The translations under genes were made by a program, and so were the position numbers. Shown here piece after piece: positions 42,701-57,700 of a DNA stretch of 64,000 nt. Every line of letters begins with the position of its first letter. Position 1 is the first letter of the stretch. This DNA is from Galaxea fascicularis (Eukaryota; Cnidaria; Anthozoa; Scleractinia; Euphylliidae): positions 21,565,725 through 21,629,724 of the forward strand of contig OX419344.1 of NCBI GenBank assembly GCA_948470475.1, read 5' to 3'. Below the pieces are notes generated by a model that had not been told where the DNA came from, made no database searches, and was given only the letters and a program-made list of their open reading frames with translations.

Positions 42701-45700
42701 TGTAATCAAAGCTTTTCACCAGAAAAATATAATATTAGAACCATTAGTTGTTCAGTTGAGTTTACAGTTTTATAATAATAATAATAGTTAATAATAATAA
42801 TAAAATATTGATATACCGTTAGCCCTTATTATTATTATAATTACATACAAGATTAAGAAAGCTAAAAAAAACATTTGAATATTTACATAGTTATTACATT
42901 CAATTATTAAAATTTCACAATAAAAAAGAGTTCAATAAATAAGTGTTCGATAATAATAATAATAATTTTAAAAAAAAGATAAAAACCTTGAACAATGAGG
43001 CGGCCATGTCATGGTCTGTAACTGCTTTTGTAAATAGCAAAAGTGTTTAACAAAACACAAATTTCAAAATAAGAAAAAAATGTTCGATAAACCATGAAGC
43101 TATAGTTATATAATAAAAAATATGTACAAAAATCATAAGACCTAGATTTTGACAAATATTGATATACACCTTTAATTATTACTTGCTCATGCAACTTAAC
43201 AATAATAAAATAGTTACATGTTAAAAGAGTAATTTTTCACTGGCTGAGTGAAATGAAGTAAATGAAAAATGTTTTCTCCACACTGCTGGGGCCTGGGTAG
43301 AGGTCATGTGACCTATGGGGTGGGCAGTTGTTTTTGTTGTGTACGACGTTGCTGACTTTCCCCCCCCCCCCCCCCCCCCCCGCACCCACCTAAAGATTTT
43401 AAGTTTTATGCAATACCAGTATAATGTACAAGCCTTGCACTTTTTTTGTTATTTCCAGACTTAAGTGTAATGCTATTTGTATTAGCTTTGATTTTGCAAT
43501 AAAGGTCAGGTTGTGGTGGTCAGCTTGACATGGCTACCAGTAGTGTGTGAGAAGAACTATCTATAAGGCTAGGAATTAAAAAAATGTTATTCACAAGTTA
43601 AAAAGCTAATTAAAAGTTAAACTGAAAATGAAAAAAAAAAAGGACTATCTGTAAGGCTTAAGGAATTAAAAATGTTATACACACTTAACACACACTTTAT
43701 TTTATTTCTTCGTGACAAAAATTAAGAATAAGTTTATGTTGACCAGCATGCAGATAGCAGATTTGCTATTCAAGGCAGGTCAATCATCAACATACTTTAG
43801 TTACATCATTAAGTAAAGAAACTAAAAAGTGAAGAGTTAGACCTTGTTAAATTATAAGGAGAAGCAATTTTAAGTTTTCTACAGTTTCTTAAAAATTTGT
43901 CACCAGACTTGCTTAATCTTATTTCTAGTGGAAGAATTTTTCATAGTTATGGGGCCACCACAGCAAAAGCTACTTCCCCAAAATTAAAATCTGCGAAAAG
44001 CAACATGTGCCACTGCACCCTAAGGATTAGAAATTAAGGTTATATATTTAACTATCACTAATAGAAGTTAAATAATGGTCACTTTTGAGAGGTGTTCAAC
44101 TCAGTATTGAAGTGTGGATAGTTTCAAGCAGACTATTGTCATGATAGTCAGTAAATGGGTGAGACCAGTTACAAGAATAGCCTCCCAGAGATACTACCTC
44201 AAGGCATAGGGTGGGAAATAAGGCTGTGGAAGGCATAATGTCTTTGATCATGCTCGGTTTGCTTTTTTCTTTTAGATGCTTTTCAGGAGATTTTAACTCA
44301 CCTTACAGTGGACAGTGCCCTACTATATTTCCAACAAATGGAAGGTAATGTTTCTGACAAGTTTAGTTGTCTTAACCAGCATTGTTTACTATCCCCTGAC
44401 TAAACCATGACTAAGTCATGATGTAATCTTGCTTTAAGGATTTGCAGGTTTTCAGGGCTGTATTTAAGGGTTGGAGCATAAACCCTGGTTACTTTTATAG
44501 AAAAACAATTTTACTGTGCAAATCCAAAAACTGTGAACACTTTGATATCGATTCAATTTTGACATTTTCAATTGTGCAGCAACCAATTGGAAGTGACATG
44601 AAACCACAAACTAATTACCATTACTGTTTGCAGTTTGGTTCTCTTGCATGTGGTTGGCTTTTTACTTGAAACACAATAAGGTTCCAAAAATATTTCTAGT
44701 GTTCATGGTTTTCAGATTTTCACAGTAACAGCTGAAAAAGTTTTAGTAGCATTATGTTATTGAGTATCTCCCAGTTACTTTTTTCATATACCAACATTAT
44801 TTGAAAAATTAGAGACAGCCCTGGTTTTACCATTAATTTTGTGAGCAAAGCATCATTGTCTGACAGAAGATTGGATTTGGGATTACCCACATAATAATGG
44901 GAGAGATTGAATCCAATAATATTGAAATAGCATTTTTACAGGGAGTTGTTTGTAATTTGCCATGATTACAGCCAGGAACTGACATTTTATCTCTTCAGGT
45001 TGCTTAATTTGTCCTTTGAAAATTTAGTTTAATTAAATAAGCTGCATCCATGTGTTTTGAATAAAATATTGAATGTGTGCATCTTTTTTGAGAAGCTCCT
45101 GGATTGCTGTTATGCTGTATAATGTAGTTTTTGTTAACAATTTATTTTTAGTCTTAAGATGAAATCTGAAATGTGACCATTTCCACAAAATGACCTCTCT
45201 GCCTTAATACTCTTTGTTTTCACAATTCTAGCAAAACAATGAAGAATTACAAAAGTGAAGTATTACTTATTAAGAAATTGAAGACTTTTGTGCATACATG
45301 TTTGTACTCTGTTTCATTATATTCCAGCACTGTATGGTCTTACACAACATGTCCTGATGTAGACGAGTGCAAGTTGGGAATTGCTCAATGCCACCATAAT
45401 GCAACCTGTGTTAATGTACCAGACTCATTTAGTTGCATTTGTAACAGAGGTTTTACAGGAGATGGCATTCAGGCTTGCAACAAGACGTAAGTCCTCAGAG
45501 TGAAACCCAAGAGATTGGAGATTGGTACTTCAGTGTCAACTCAGAAGTACCAACATGTGTTCAGTTTTTCTCTCATTATGGCAGATCTCTCAGAAATCAA
45601 CGAAGTTGTCTTTAATGGGATAAAATGTTTTGTCTCTGGGCATTGATTGGCAGATTTTGCTAGTTTCGATACATTATGATATTTACATTGTGTAGTTCTT

Positions 45701-48700
45701 TAAAATATTCATACTCCCTCCTGGAAAGTCTTTTGCAGCCACTTCCACAACAATGAAAGCTTAATTTCTTTTAAGCTGTTTTAGGCTGTGCCATGATAAT
45801 GTTGACATCTTTTTTTTTCCACTCAGCTGTTTTCATGACTGTGGTATCCATGGAGTTTGCAGTGCAGATTTCATATGTGACTGCAATCTTGGCTGGTTTG
45901 GTGAAAACTGCAGTATTGATTGTGGCTGTCATGGACACAGTGATTGCTCGCAAGGGATTGGCATTTGCGACAAGTGTCAAGGTAAAGTTTGTCCAAAAGA
46001 AAATGAATGGAAAACAATGTGGAGAATATACATACCTTCTACTAACTGAGTTCAAGGTCTGTACTGTAAGTTACGGACTGAGTTTTTTCCTGTTCGCTTA
46101 CGGCCCAAGCGCAAAGCGCACGGGCTATAAATTAACGGGAAAAAACAAGGATCCATAACTTACAGTACGGGCCAAGAAAACAAGGTTGGTAAGATATTAT
46201 TTTATTATATCTCTGAGATTATTCAGGGACGTGGGAAAGGAAACTTTCAAACTTAAGCGGGCCATACTGTAGAATATGGCCTGCAAAATTGACCAATCAC
46301 AGTGCGTACTAACTGAGAGATATAATAAATGCTGATATTAGGGTTTAAAGAGTTAATAACTGTTTAATATTTATCTGGTTTATGGCAGATTACACACATG
46401 GTAGCCATTGTGAGCTCTGTGTACCTGGCTCATTTGGTAATGCAACTACTTCTGACGGGTGCAAACCTTGCCAGTGTAATGACCATGGTGATCCAACCAA
46501 GAATTGGTGTGACAATTCGACAGGAAAGTGTTTCTGTACAGACTTCACCATGGGAGATAACTGTGATGCATGCATGCCTGGTCTTGCAGGAAACCCAAAG
46601 TATGTGGTATTGTTTTTAATGATTCATATTAATAATAAATATTGTTGTAGCCATTTGAGTCCAAGCAGTGATCAGAGCCTACTTTCTCCTTACAGTAATC
46701 ACCATTTTCAGGTAACACACAGGTGATGTTTAACCAAATTCTCTGAACTAGTTGAGTTTAAATATGAGAAGACCAATTAAGAGAATACACATGTTGATAT
46801 CATGGCTTAAAGGGTCAATAAAAGTCTGTTAAGCAGGGGTTTCAAAAAGAAAAAAAGTAGCAGGAGGATATTCAGAAGTGACCGGAGGACTATTGCGTCA
46901 CGATACCAGCACAGTGCGGTGGAGCCAAGGTTTATGCCAAAGTATCCACCGCAAATGCTTAAAGTAGCTGGTGACTCTCATCGGGCGCCAGCTTAAATTG
47001 AAAATCCTGGTTGAGTCCTTTAATAAAAGTCTATTAAGTGTGGATGTTACTTTTCAAATATTTGAGAACTTGAAAGAAAAATGCAGGACTGGTATGGTTT
47101 TAGCTATTTCTTTCTCACCTTTAAAATATATTCTACACAGGTGAATATTGCAAGGTGGTAGCAATACCCGGTGACTAACAATCATCAATTTTAGTCACAA
47201 TACTTTTACTGATGTTGTTGCATAGTCGTCTGCAGAATGAAATATAACCTTACAATTAACTGTAATATTTTGATCATAGGAATGGCGGCTTGTGTTTCCA
47301 TGAGTGTGCCCCTCGTAGCATCCTCACTAACATCACTCAAGGTTACATTTCCACTCAGCTTGGAAGAGGTGTCACAAATAAAGCAGAAGCCAGCTGTCTG
47401 TGGTTGATATCATCGTTAAGTAACACCAGCCACGAAGTGGTATATGGCCCATCTCCTTCACCAAAGGGAAGCAGAGGGCTAATAACACTCACATTTACGG
47501 AAATTCAGATCAGCTGCCTCACAGATCATGTAGATGTTTATGATGGTTTACCGCCATTCTTACTGGGTCAGTCACCATCAGGGAAGGCATTTTACAAGCT
47601 TGGCTCTTTCTGTGAGTGGAATGCTAGTAAACTGAAGTCTGTGACGGCAACATTAGGAAACATGGTGGTTGTCATCAAGGCTAATTTAAGTTCCAGGGCT
47701 TTGTCAAAGGGCTTCAGCGCAAAGTTCAGTGTGAAGAAGTGCCCTAAACTGTGTGAGGGAAATCAGAGATGTGTAGTGATGCCACATGGAGAACAATGTG
47801 TCTGCTTAGAGGGTTGGACAGGGGCCAACTGTGATCTACTGGTGTGTCCAAACAATTGTAGTTCATCCAATGGACAAGGGCATTGTAACTTGGTAAGTAA
47901 CAATAAATAATTACTATGAATAAATGTTTGTTTTCCCAGTGCCAATCTATGCATGCCTAATGTATCATAGTCCTGTCAAGGTCTATGTTTTCTACTGCAC
48001 ACTTAATTGTGAGTTTATGATGTGTTAAGTTAATTTTTGAACAGTATTTGTCTGTACTAGTGTAATGTTTACTTTCCTGAATGCGTCAGACCATTGCTGT
48101 CTGGAAGAAGGAAAAGAAAAGTAGAACTGATCTAATATTTTCAGATCAAAACAGAGTTCATCCTTCACAGGTCTCCATTTAATCAGAGTTGTTCATGACT
48201 TGTCTGTTTGAGTTCATCTTAATTCCAGTCATTGTAATGTTAATTATTATTAACTCTTACCTACAGTTTAGTTGAACATGGAAGCCGTATGTTTCAACCC
48301 TTGTCTTTTAGTCTTTCACTTCTTCATATTTTCACCCACTTCCTATCATTTCACCAGACTTTAGGAGGCTGTGTTTGCTCCAGTGGTTTTGCCGGCCCAG
48401 ACTGCAGCGAAACAGTCACCCCAGCAACAGGTGTATGGGAGGTTCTCAGTGATGTAGTTGACCTTAACATGAGCATCAGTCCTGTGGCTCGCATGGGTCA
48501 CACAATGGTTCATGGCCCTGGGTTCCTGCTGGTGTATGCAGGCTACTCTCTTGCTCATGGATTCCTGAGTGATCTCCTCAGGTTTAATCTAAGCACTAAT
48601 ACGTGGACACATATAAAGGTTAATCAAACGCCAAGTCAAGTTCCTGCTGCTAGATTTCTTCATTCAGCTGTCTTTTATGGGGTAAATTAATAATAAAATT

Positions 48701-51700
48701 ATTACAACTGTAAGGACCAAGTTAAAAGTAGCCTGGCTGAGCTATTTCCACCCTCAGTTGTGAATCAACAAATAAAGCACGAACAACTAGCAAGGCTGGC
48801 AAACGCTCACTGCTTTTTCTTCAAGCACTGTATTTCTTCAACAACACCTTTATATGCAAAATACAGATGGTTTGGCGATTCAGGTCTCAAGGGCAAAATA
48901 CAGACATACCTCTTGCTCCCAGTCTTTTGATCTTTATTTGAGGGTGATAGTCCTAAATCAAACATGTACAAATAAAGAGAGCATTTAGTGTGTAAATTGG
49001 CTATATACCGGTAGTTGGTATTTTAAAATTTAGGTTTGAATTAAATTAAGTCAACACTGGTAAAAATTTAAGAAGTGATCTCTGGCTGAAACAATTAAAA
49101 ATTACAAGCTTTGACTCGTCTGTGTTGGGTGAAATGAACACTGTTTATGCCAAAACTGTCTTAGAAATCTAACTCGGAAGAAGAAGAGATAGGTCATTTT
49201 TTTAATGGCTTTTGCTGGTTGTGAGGGAATTAACTTCACTAGTAATGAGGTTTTAAAGAAAACAGAACAGTCATTGTGTTTCCATCAATGAAAACATCTC
49301 TAGTGGTTTGTTAGATTATTGCCAAAATATTGATGACATAACCCTTTCATGTTTTCTAATGTTGTAATTTTCTTTCAGGGTTCTATGCTAATTTATGGTG
49401 GACAAACAAAGAATGGGTCTTCTGATCAGGCTCTCTGGCTGTTCAATATCACAGCATTTCAGTGGAACCAGCCAAAGGTATACATTGTTCAGAAACACAA
49501 TGAATAATTAGTGAATTGTACAATACTTGTTTGAATCTTGTGTTGCAGTTGACCGGTCAAGGTCCCAAGGTTGCAGGTCACTCAGCCACTCTAGTTGGCA
49601 ATGACATGATTGTCATTGGTGGATATGACCACTTTCTGGGCTTCAGTGAGTCAACATACAAGTACAATGTTGTGACTAAACAGTGGAGCATTCTACCTGT
49701 ACAGGGGCCTTCTCCTAAAGGTTTGTATTTTTGATTGTCATGTAAATATTGTTTGACTCAAAATTAGAGCCCTTACACACTGCCTGTTTGGCCACATTTT
49801 ATGATTTTGTTGAAAGACCCAAAAGTATACCTATGGTGTTCACAGTAAACAGGACCACAGCAAAGTAAAGCATCTCTGTTACTGTTGATTTTTAACATTT
49901 AATCCAACCTCACAGGATACCCAGTATCAGGTGATTACCGGTGAAGAGATGCCTGAAAAAAGCCTTAAGTGGCAAGCTTCTGAAACATTGCTAGATTCTC
50001 CTTCCAAATTTCCTTGTATGCACTTGTGAAATACAAGGAGAATTTGATATTACATCAGAAGTCACTTAGGGCCTTATTCTGTGCACCCCATCAGCATTAC
50101 TACTTTTATATAGTACATTTCTGTATAGTAGTCCATCACAGGATACCCAGTGTGACAGTACAAATGGATACTAATCCCCTGCCCCAGCCAGGTGGGTTGC
50201 TAATCCATTCCCTCGTTCTTCTAGGTTTATATGGCCACACAGCTGTGTACTATGCAGCTAAACAAGTGATTTTGGTGTTCGGTGGATACCGCTTTAGGAT
50301 TGACAGGGTCAGGCCTTCAGATGCATTGTACTCTCTAAATCTTGTTTCCAACAGATGGAGTATTTTACAGGCTTTGCCACATAACGAAGTAAGATATCTA
50401 GTATGCAACTCACTGTTAATTATGGGCATCAAAATCCTGTTGTTCATCACTGTTATTTTCTGTTGTTTCATTAGGCTCAACTTCTGATATTTTAAAATGC
50501 ATTTGTGTGGAGTTGTTCTTAGGTTTGCGGACAAAATCAAACCTTCACATGACATGTGCTGTATGTATGCAGATTATCTGCTGATGTTTGACAGCAAGGT
50601 GTTGGGGGTGTAATCTTTGAATTGTGAATGATGCAAGATTGTACTCTAAGAAAAGTAGTTGGGAGCCCGTAACCTCTAAATCCTTGAGATCCTGAGTGCC
50701 CAGCATATTAGTGTGGTGCAAAAACCAATATTTCCTGGTCGCCCAAAAGTAAAAGTAAGTCACCATATGTCACGGGCTCTGCTAGAGTGCATTCCTGACC
50801 AGACCATCTTTAACTTGATTTTGGAACCCTATTTTTAGACCAGAATCCAAAAAAGTGCTTTATCAACCCCAAGCTGGCAATTTTCTAGTCCCATTCAAGT
50901 CCAGTTTCATCATATGGCTGGGCTACAGTTAAAGATTGGGGTTGGGGATTTTCCAAAGGTATTTTGAGGTAGATTCCTGGCTTCTTTAAAAGAAAATAGA
51001 AACAACATAGTGAGTCAGCACCCCAACACCTGAAATCGCTACATCCTTTTAGCACTTTAGTTATAAATGGGGATAGCCCCCTCCCCCACTTTAACTCAGC
51101 ACTGGGTTTACAGTCTCTCACATTCTGAATAGAACATAGGATGCTGATTGTTTTAACCCTTTTAATGCTGAGATCAAAACCTAAATTCTCATTTGTTGCA
51201 CCTACATATTTCCTATAGAAGTAGAGGGAAGAAGTTGAAAAATATCAAGAAAGTAAATGTTGTGTGATCCTGTCCTAAATTCTTGTGACCACTCTGTTCT
51301 ATTAAGTGTTGGTATTACAAGGAGAAATTTGATGCTGATCACTCTTAGGGTTTTTAAAAAGGGTTAAAAGCTGTTTGTTTTTCTATTCATGTTGCAGCCT
51401 CAACCAAAGTACTTTCACTCAGCTGTTATCTTGAATGATATGATGATTGTGTTTGGTGGGCGGAGTAACATCACAGATCAGCTGTTCTCGTCTCAGTTGT
51501 TGTCATACAACATTAAATGCAACTACTGGTATTTGTATCCAGGCAAGTATGTCATGCCATACCTTTGCATCCTTCCACTTTTAAGTAGCTTACATGTATG
51601 TGTCTACAGCCTTTGTCAATGAGTGGGTGATTAATTCTATATTTCAGCAGATTTGGCGCAGATTAAAGTTTCAGAGTTAAATGTGTGTCTTAATCATGTA

Positions 51701-54700
51701 GCAGTTTGTGGTCATCCATTTTTGAGCCCAGTTAGTTTTGTATTTTGCTTTTTGTAACGTTCAGCTTGTGGTTGTTAAGTAACACATGACAAGACTCAAT
51801 GTTTTAAAATTGCAATTGCACTTCAAGAACCCATTTTGTATTAGGATTTGCAAAATCAATTGGATGCATGTGACTAAATTTCAACAATTCAATAGATTTC
51901 CATAATCCTAAAATAAAGATGCGTGCTCTAAAAAAAGAAGGCAGACGAAAAGAGAGTTGTCTTGCACGCACTTGGGTTTTAACTATGTCTATTACATTAT
52001 TTTATTTATTTATTTTTTTGTGATCTGTAGACCAGAGTTTATTGGGAAGCAAGCCAGGAGGTCTTTTGTCTGCTGCAGCAATACCAGTCACAGATAAAGT
52101 CTACATCTTTGGAGGATTCAACGGTCAAACACAAGCATCGTTGTTCAGACTTACTCTCCCCTCGAATCTTTGCCAAGCTATCACTTCCCAAGAGAAATGT
52201 GTAGCTGCTCCAACTTGCAGCTGGTGTAAAGTTTACAGTATCATGCAGCAGGGAAATACAACAGTTAATGTAGCCACCAATCAGAGTGCTTGCTACTCTG
52301 TGTCGTCATCTGTGCCAGGCATTTGTCAAGCTGAACCTAATGTCACTCAGGCAAGTAAAATACAACAAAATGTTATGAACTCGGGTTTTGTTGTGTAACC
52401 ATTTTAACTCTGAGATCAGTACATTTACAAAGTTTACTGCTAATCGTAGGATTCTAGATATATTTATAATTAATGTTATTAACATAAATTAGTAGAAACA
52501 AAGGCTATTACAAAAGTCGGCGGAAAAAGGAAACTGTAAAGGGGGGAAATTAGTGTAATGTCGTGTTATGGTTTTTTGGAGTGAGTTGTTGACGGAGTGA
52601 TAGATTGATAAGCATCCTCTGGAAAGCCATTGGTCAGTTAGACAGCCAGGCAGGCAGGTAGATAGTTGGTCAGACAGGCAGCCAAACGTGGTCAGATGGG
52701 ATAAGGGGTAGTCTGTCAGTCAATCAATCAATCAATCAGACAGTCAGTCAGTAAGGTTAGCACATAGAGGGTCCATCAATCAGTCAGACAAGTTTTTGGA
52801 CTGGAAGATATGCTGACATACGGTTGGCTGACTACAGATCTGTTAGCTGAGCGTTGACTTATTAATTGACTGGCTGGCACATCAGTCAATTGACTGTATG
52901 ATTGGTTGACCGACTGACTGACCAACCAACTGACTGACCAGAACCAGCTGATTCAATACTGTATTTCTTTTGTAATCTCCAGGTTGTTTTCCATAATGGC
53001 TCAGACTGTTCGGCTCCGTCAACTCGTTCTTGTGGTTCATTCTATTCCTGCAGCGAATGCCTGGCATCCCCCCCTTACCCATCAGCTTTGCCAAATTGTC
53101 AGTGGTGCTATCGTTGCCCGTCAGGTGGGAAATGCATTGAATTGTTTGAAAAATGCAGTGATGTCCATCCTTGCGGTGGTGAGCATCAAAGAACGCACAC
53201 AGACTCGGCAGAATGTTATGCAAATGATTGCGAAGCTTCTTCTTGTGCAGTGTGTCTTCGAGGTGGTCATTGTATGTGGACCCCCCAGCTGAACTGGTTG
53301 ACTGAGGTCCGCAGAGGTTTGGATATTACTGACTCTCATCCGTTTGATTGGAACTGTATGGAGAGGCAATTTAGTGCAAATGTCACCATCAAGTCACCAC
53401 CCCAAGCATGTCCACCGTCCTGTACACTACACAGAGATTGCGACAGCTGCTTGAAATCCAAAGGTAAGTTTTGTGGTGCAGTGCCACAGACAATGCATGC
53501 TCATAGTAGAAGATAGGGTATTTTAGACTGAGCATTTTCGCAAGCGTTGCGCGAGGCTTGGAGGAGACTAGTTCTCATCCAGTTCTTCCCAATAGGCTGC
53601 TTTGGAAATGTCAAAATTCAGCTTGATAACTGAGAATCCCGGAGGTCAAAAACAAAGGCAAATGAAAGTTATGTTAATCATCTCACATTCCTTACAATTT
53701 GTTTCTGTTGATTTTTTTTCTCTGGGCCTCGCTCTCCAGCTGAATTTTGATATTTGGAAAGTATCTTAACACCATTCGTTACACTGTTGACTGATTTACA
53801 AAATAGTAACCGTTTACTACTGTTTTTTTCCCCAGGTGGAGATGGTGGCTGGGGGGAATGTGTTTGGAGTGAAACTCTAGGCCAGTGTTTCTCGCCATCC
53901 TACTTACCAGTCATCTGTCTTGCTGGTCGGTGTGGGCGGATCATTCGTTACTCCTCCAGTCATTGTATGGAAAGTTGTGCGAGGAAACAACAGTGCTCAA
54001 CTTGTATGACGAGTTACAATTGTGGCTGGTGTGCTGAAAAGGGCACTAGTGGAGAGGGACAGTGCTTTGAAGGGGGACTGCAAGGTATGCGCCGTGAGCT
54101 AGCTCTCTCACGTGACCATGTTCCCACCAATAGCGTAGCTTCATCTTTCTGTATATACACCACACACAACGCTTAATTACTTGAAATGGCGGATACGTAT
54201 TTGAGTACAATTTTCGTTTTCTCTCTCATATCTCATCTCTCTAAGGTCCTCTGTACCAAACCTGCGAAGCTAATAATGCGACGTCAAGTTCGCCGCGCGT
54301 GTGGGCGTCCACACTGTGTCCATTGGAGAATGAATGTGAGAATGGACGGCACAACTGTGACCTCAAAACACAGCACTGTGTGGACACACCAGAGTCTTAC
54401 AAATGTGTTTGTAGACCGGGATACGATGACACCAAACAACCAGGGTAAGGTGATACCACAGATGCTGTAAGACTATATACAACCTTAGATCTCCCCCACA
54501 CCCCTCGTTATTCTTTCCATTCCTCACCCCTCAGTTGTTTTGTTCTCTTTTTTAATTTATCCAAGATTGTTATTGGGGGCTCAAAAAAATCGATCATTAT
54601 GCATGCATGCTTGCTTCCTGCTTGCTGGCTTGTCTGCTGGCTTGTCTGCTGGCTTGCCTACCTGGTTATTTGCTTGCTTGCTTGCATGTTTGATGGCTTG

Positions 54701-57700
54701 CTAAGTTTGTTGCTTGCGTGTGGTGCTGTTTATTTCTCGTTATTTCCGAAAAGAAATTTAGACCTTAAACATACTTGATGAAAAGAAAGGTGACTGATCC
54801 ATTACTTCCTTTCAGAACCTGTGAGCCAGTGTGCTCGAAAGGTTGTATGCAGGGTGTCTGTGTTCTTCCTGAAATATGCCAATGTCACTTTGGTTGGACT
54901 TCTACCAACTGCTCGGTCAAGTGTCTGTGTAATGAGCATGGGCAGTGCGCCAATGAAACTCACCTTGATGTGTGTCACGACTGTCGAAATCACACGGTGG
55001 TAAGTAGTGTCACGATGATAGTGTCACGCAACACTTCTTAGAAAGGTATAAAGTACAGGACAGAGCTGAATGACGAAATAGCTACGTCACTGGTATGCGG
55101 CCGGAAACTTGGGTTCAAGCACGGGAGACTCAAAAATGCCATTAGAAACATGATTTAGGTCTTACAGAAAGTTTATATGGGTTGTTTTCTTTCAGAAAAG
55201 CGTTCTTGGGCTTGCAAATTCGTGATAGTGTTAATAGTGATTGGTCGGAACAACTCGCGCCGTTTTTGGACAAAAGTCAAAGTTTTAGTGACATGCTCCC
55301 ACAAATACTCAAATACTCCCGAGCTTAGCGTTTTTTGTGTACGTTTGTAATTGGCCAGAGTAATTAGTTTAGGTTTTTTCCTTGAAGAAACTCATTGGAA
55401 AATCGCTCTTAGGTAAAGTGGCCAACGTAAAGACATTTGAGAGCTGACGAATAGTCTCTCACGTTATTTGTGTTTTTCGTTCCCATCAAGCCTTGCGTTC
55501 CTGTTTTCCTGCGTTGCCGTAATGGTTGCACAATGGTTGCGAAGCTAATGTGGTAATTTATGTTGTATAGGGTCAAAGCTGTGAGTTTTGTGCACCTTTG
55601 TATGTCGGAGATGCCAGAGACAACGGCAGTTGTGTGTCTTGTTTGAACACGTGCAACAAAAGAGCGGATGTGTGTATGAATTTAACACAGCTGATGTATG
55701 GACGGGCAAGGAACCTTTCTTTTGAACTTTCTGAGGTGCGTGAGCTTTTGTTATGTATGGAATTGTGACAAGAGAGGTGCTTCCTTCTTAGCTGTGGTTC
55801 TTTATTGTATGGACCTAGTTAACTGCCCTAGTTCACCTATTAAGTCCCCTGTAACTCACTGGTGGAGCATCCCAACTTGAAATCGGAAGATCCAAGGTTC
55901 GACTTCGGTAGGGAGAACAGTGTTCCAGACAAGAGGGGGGTCTAGGATCAAGAACCCTACAAGGTCAGCTACATGACCCTACAAGTTCATAGAAAATTTA
56001 TGACTTGGTGGGAGCAGTGGAAATTTGACCCGTGGGAATTCCTTGTTGACACCCTGCTTTAAAAGCTTATCTGGAACCTTGGGAAAACTCTGATTATGGG
56101 TATCACTAGAAAAGGAATTACATCTTTCAAAATACAAGTAGTCTGTCATTTTTCATGACAGAAACGTAGAAACTGGTAAAATACGAAGAAACCTTAAGGG
56201 GAACCGAGTTTGTATACGAAGGATGGTCCTTCATTTTGTCGTATTCCTTTTATATTATGATTATTTTGTTGGTTGGTTGTTTCGGTCAAGCACATCTAAG
56301 AGTGATCAATACTCAATTTCTCCTTATAGGGCTTTATAGTAAAACTGCTCAATCAAACATAAAGGTTTTGAGAAAAAAGGAACTGATCAACAATTAACAA
56401 AGGTCTTGATTGATTGACAAATTCTCTGCATCATGACCATAGGAATGCATTAAGAACAGTTTGGAGAATATACTTACTGATATTAGGGGTGAAGGGTTAA
56501 TTGTGTTCCAGTATGATAGAGATTAACCTCAGCTTACTCTCAAATAGGTGAAGAAGTGGTTAAAACAAGGTCCGTACAAGATTGAGCATAATGAGGAATG
56601 TTTATGCAAAAATAACAGCAACGGCCTCAATTGCGACTCCTGTATTCCTGGGTTCTTTAATGGTCCCGATGATTCTTGCAGCAGGTTAGTATCAACAAAA
56701 AAATAAATTCCTGGTATCCCTGTGCCGCTTAGGTCAGTTGATCTATTAATGAGGCTGTAGGGAAGGTATGGTACATGATCAGGGTTGTCATTAGAAGCCT
56801 GGTAATCGGCTTTCATAGCTGATTATTACAGTAAAAATCAGCCGGCTAACCCTCATAACAAAGGCTTTTGTGAGGACAGAACGTCACCCATCGCCCAGCC
56901 TCCACGGAACCCTGCTTACAACACGGTGAGCCAAACTCCCTACTTTTACCAGTGGGTGTGTAATTTCTTTTGCGTCCACTTCAACTGTTACATGTTGATG
57001 TGAAGGGGGCAAAGCCAACGGCACGATTTGACTATCTACATTAACGCACGTGTCTGCGAATGCTTATAACGTTTCCCTGTCCCTTGTGATGGCAGTGGGG
57101 TTAACGTAACGTTTTTTCTGTTGCGCCCAGTAGCTGTCGGCCACCGAAATCATCACAGAGAGTCAGTAGAGCCGAGCCCGTCTGAGTATTAATTGGCCTT
57201 CATTGAAATTGGATGTTGTCTTTTAACATACGAACCTTTGTGCTGATTGACATGTTGTTTACTTTAGATGCTTGTGTAACGGACATGCAGATTCATGCGA
57301 TAAGACGACTGGGACTTGCAGGTGCCAGAATAATACAGAGCAAGACTGTCCCAGTACCAGTACAAAGGACTGCTTCAAAAGCCAGGCAAGTGACATTGTA
57401 AAATTGGGCAATTAATCAGTTTGTCTGCTGAAGTAAGCACCTTTGGCTGTGGAAGCAAAAAGCGCGCGTGTTAGTGTTTTCTCTTTCTTGCCTCTAGTTT
57501 CTTCACGTGGGCTATTTTCAGTTTTGAATTTTTTTTTTTTAACTTCACGTATGACCCAGCCTGACATATTAGATAAGTTCAAGGTCACCAGAATGTGCTT
57601 TTGACTGTCATAACGCAAGTAACGTGACATTGCGTGACACAGCGTGTCAGTTTATGTAACAGACGCCAATACCACGTGAATTTGTGAAACACGTCACTCA

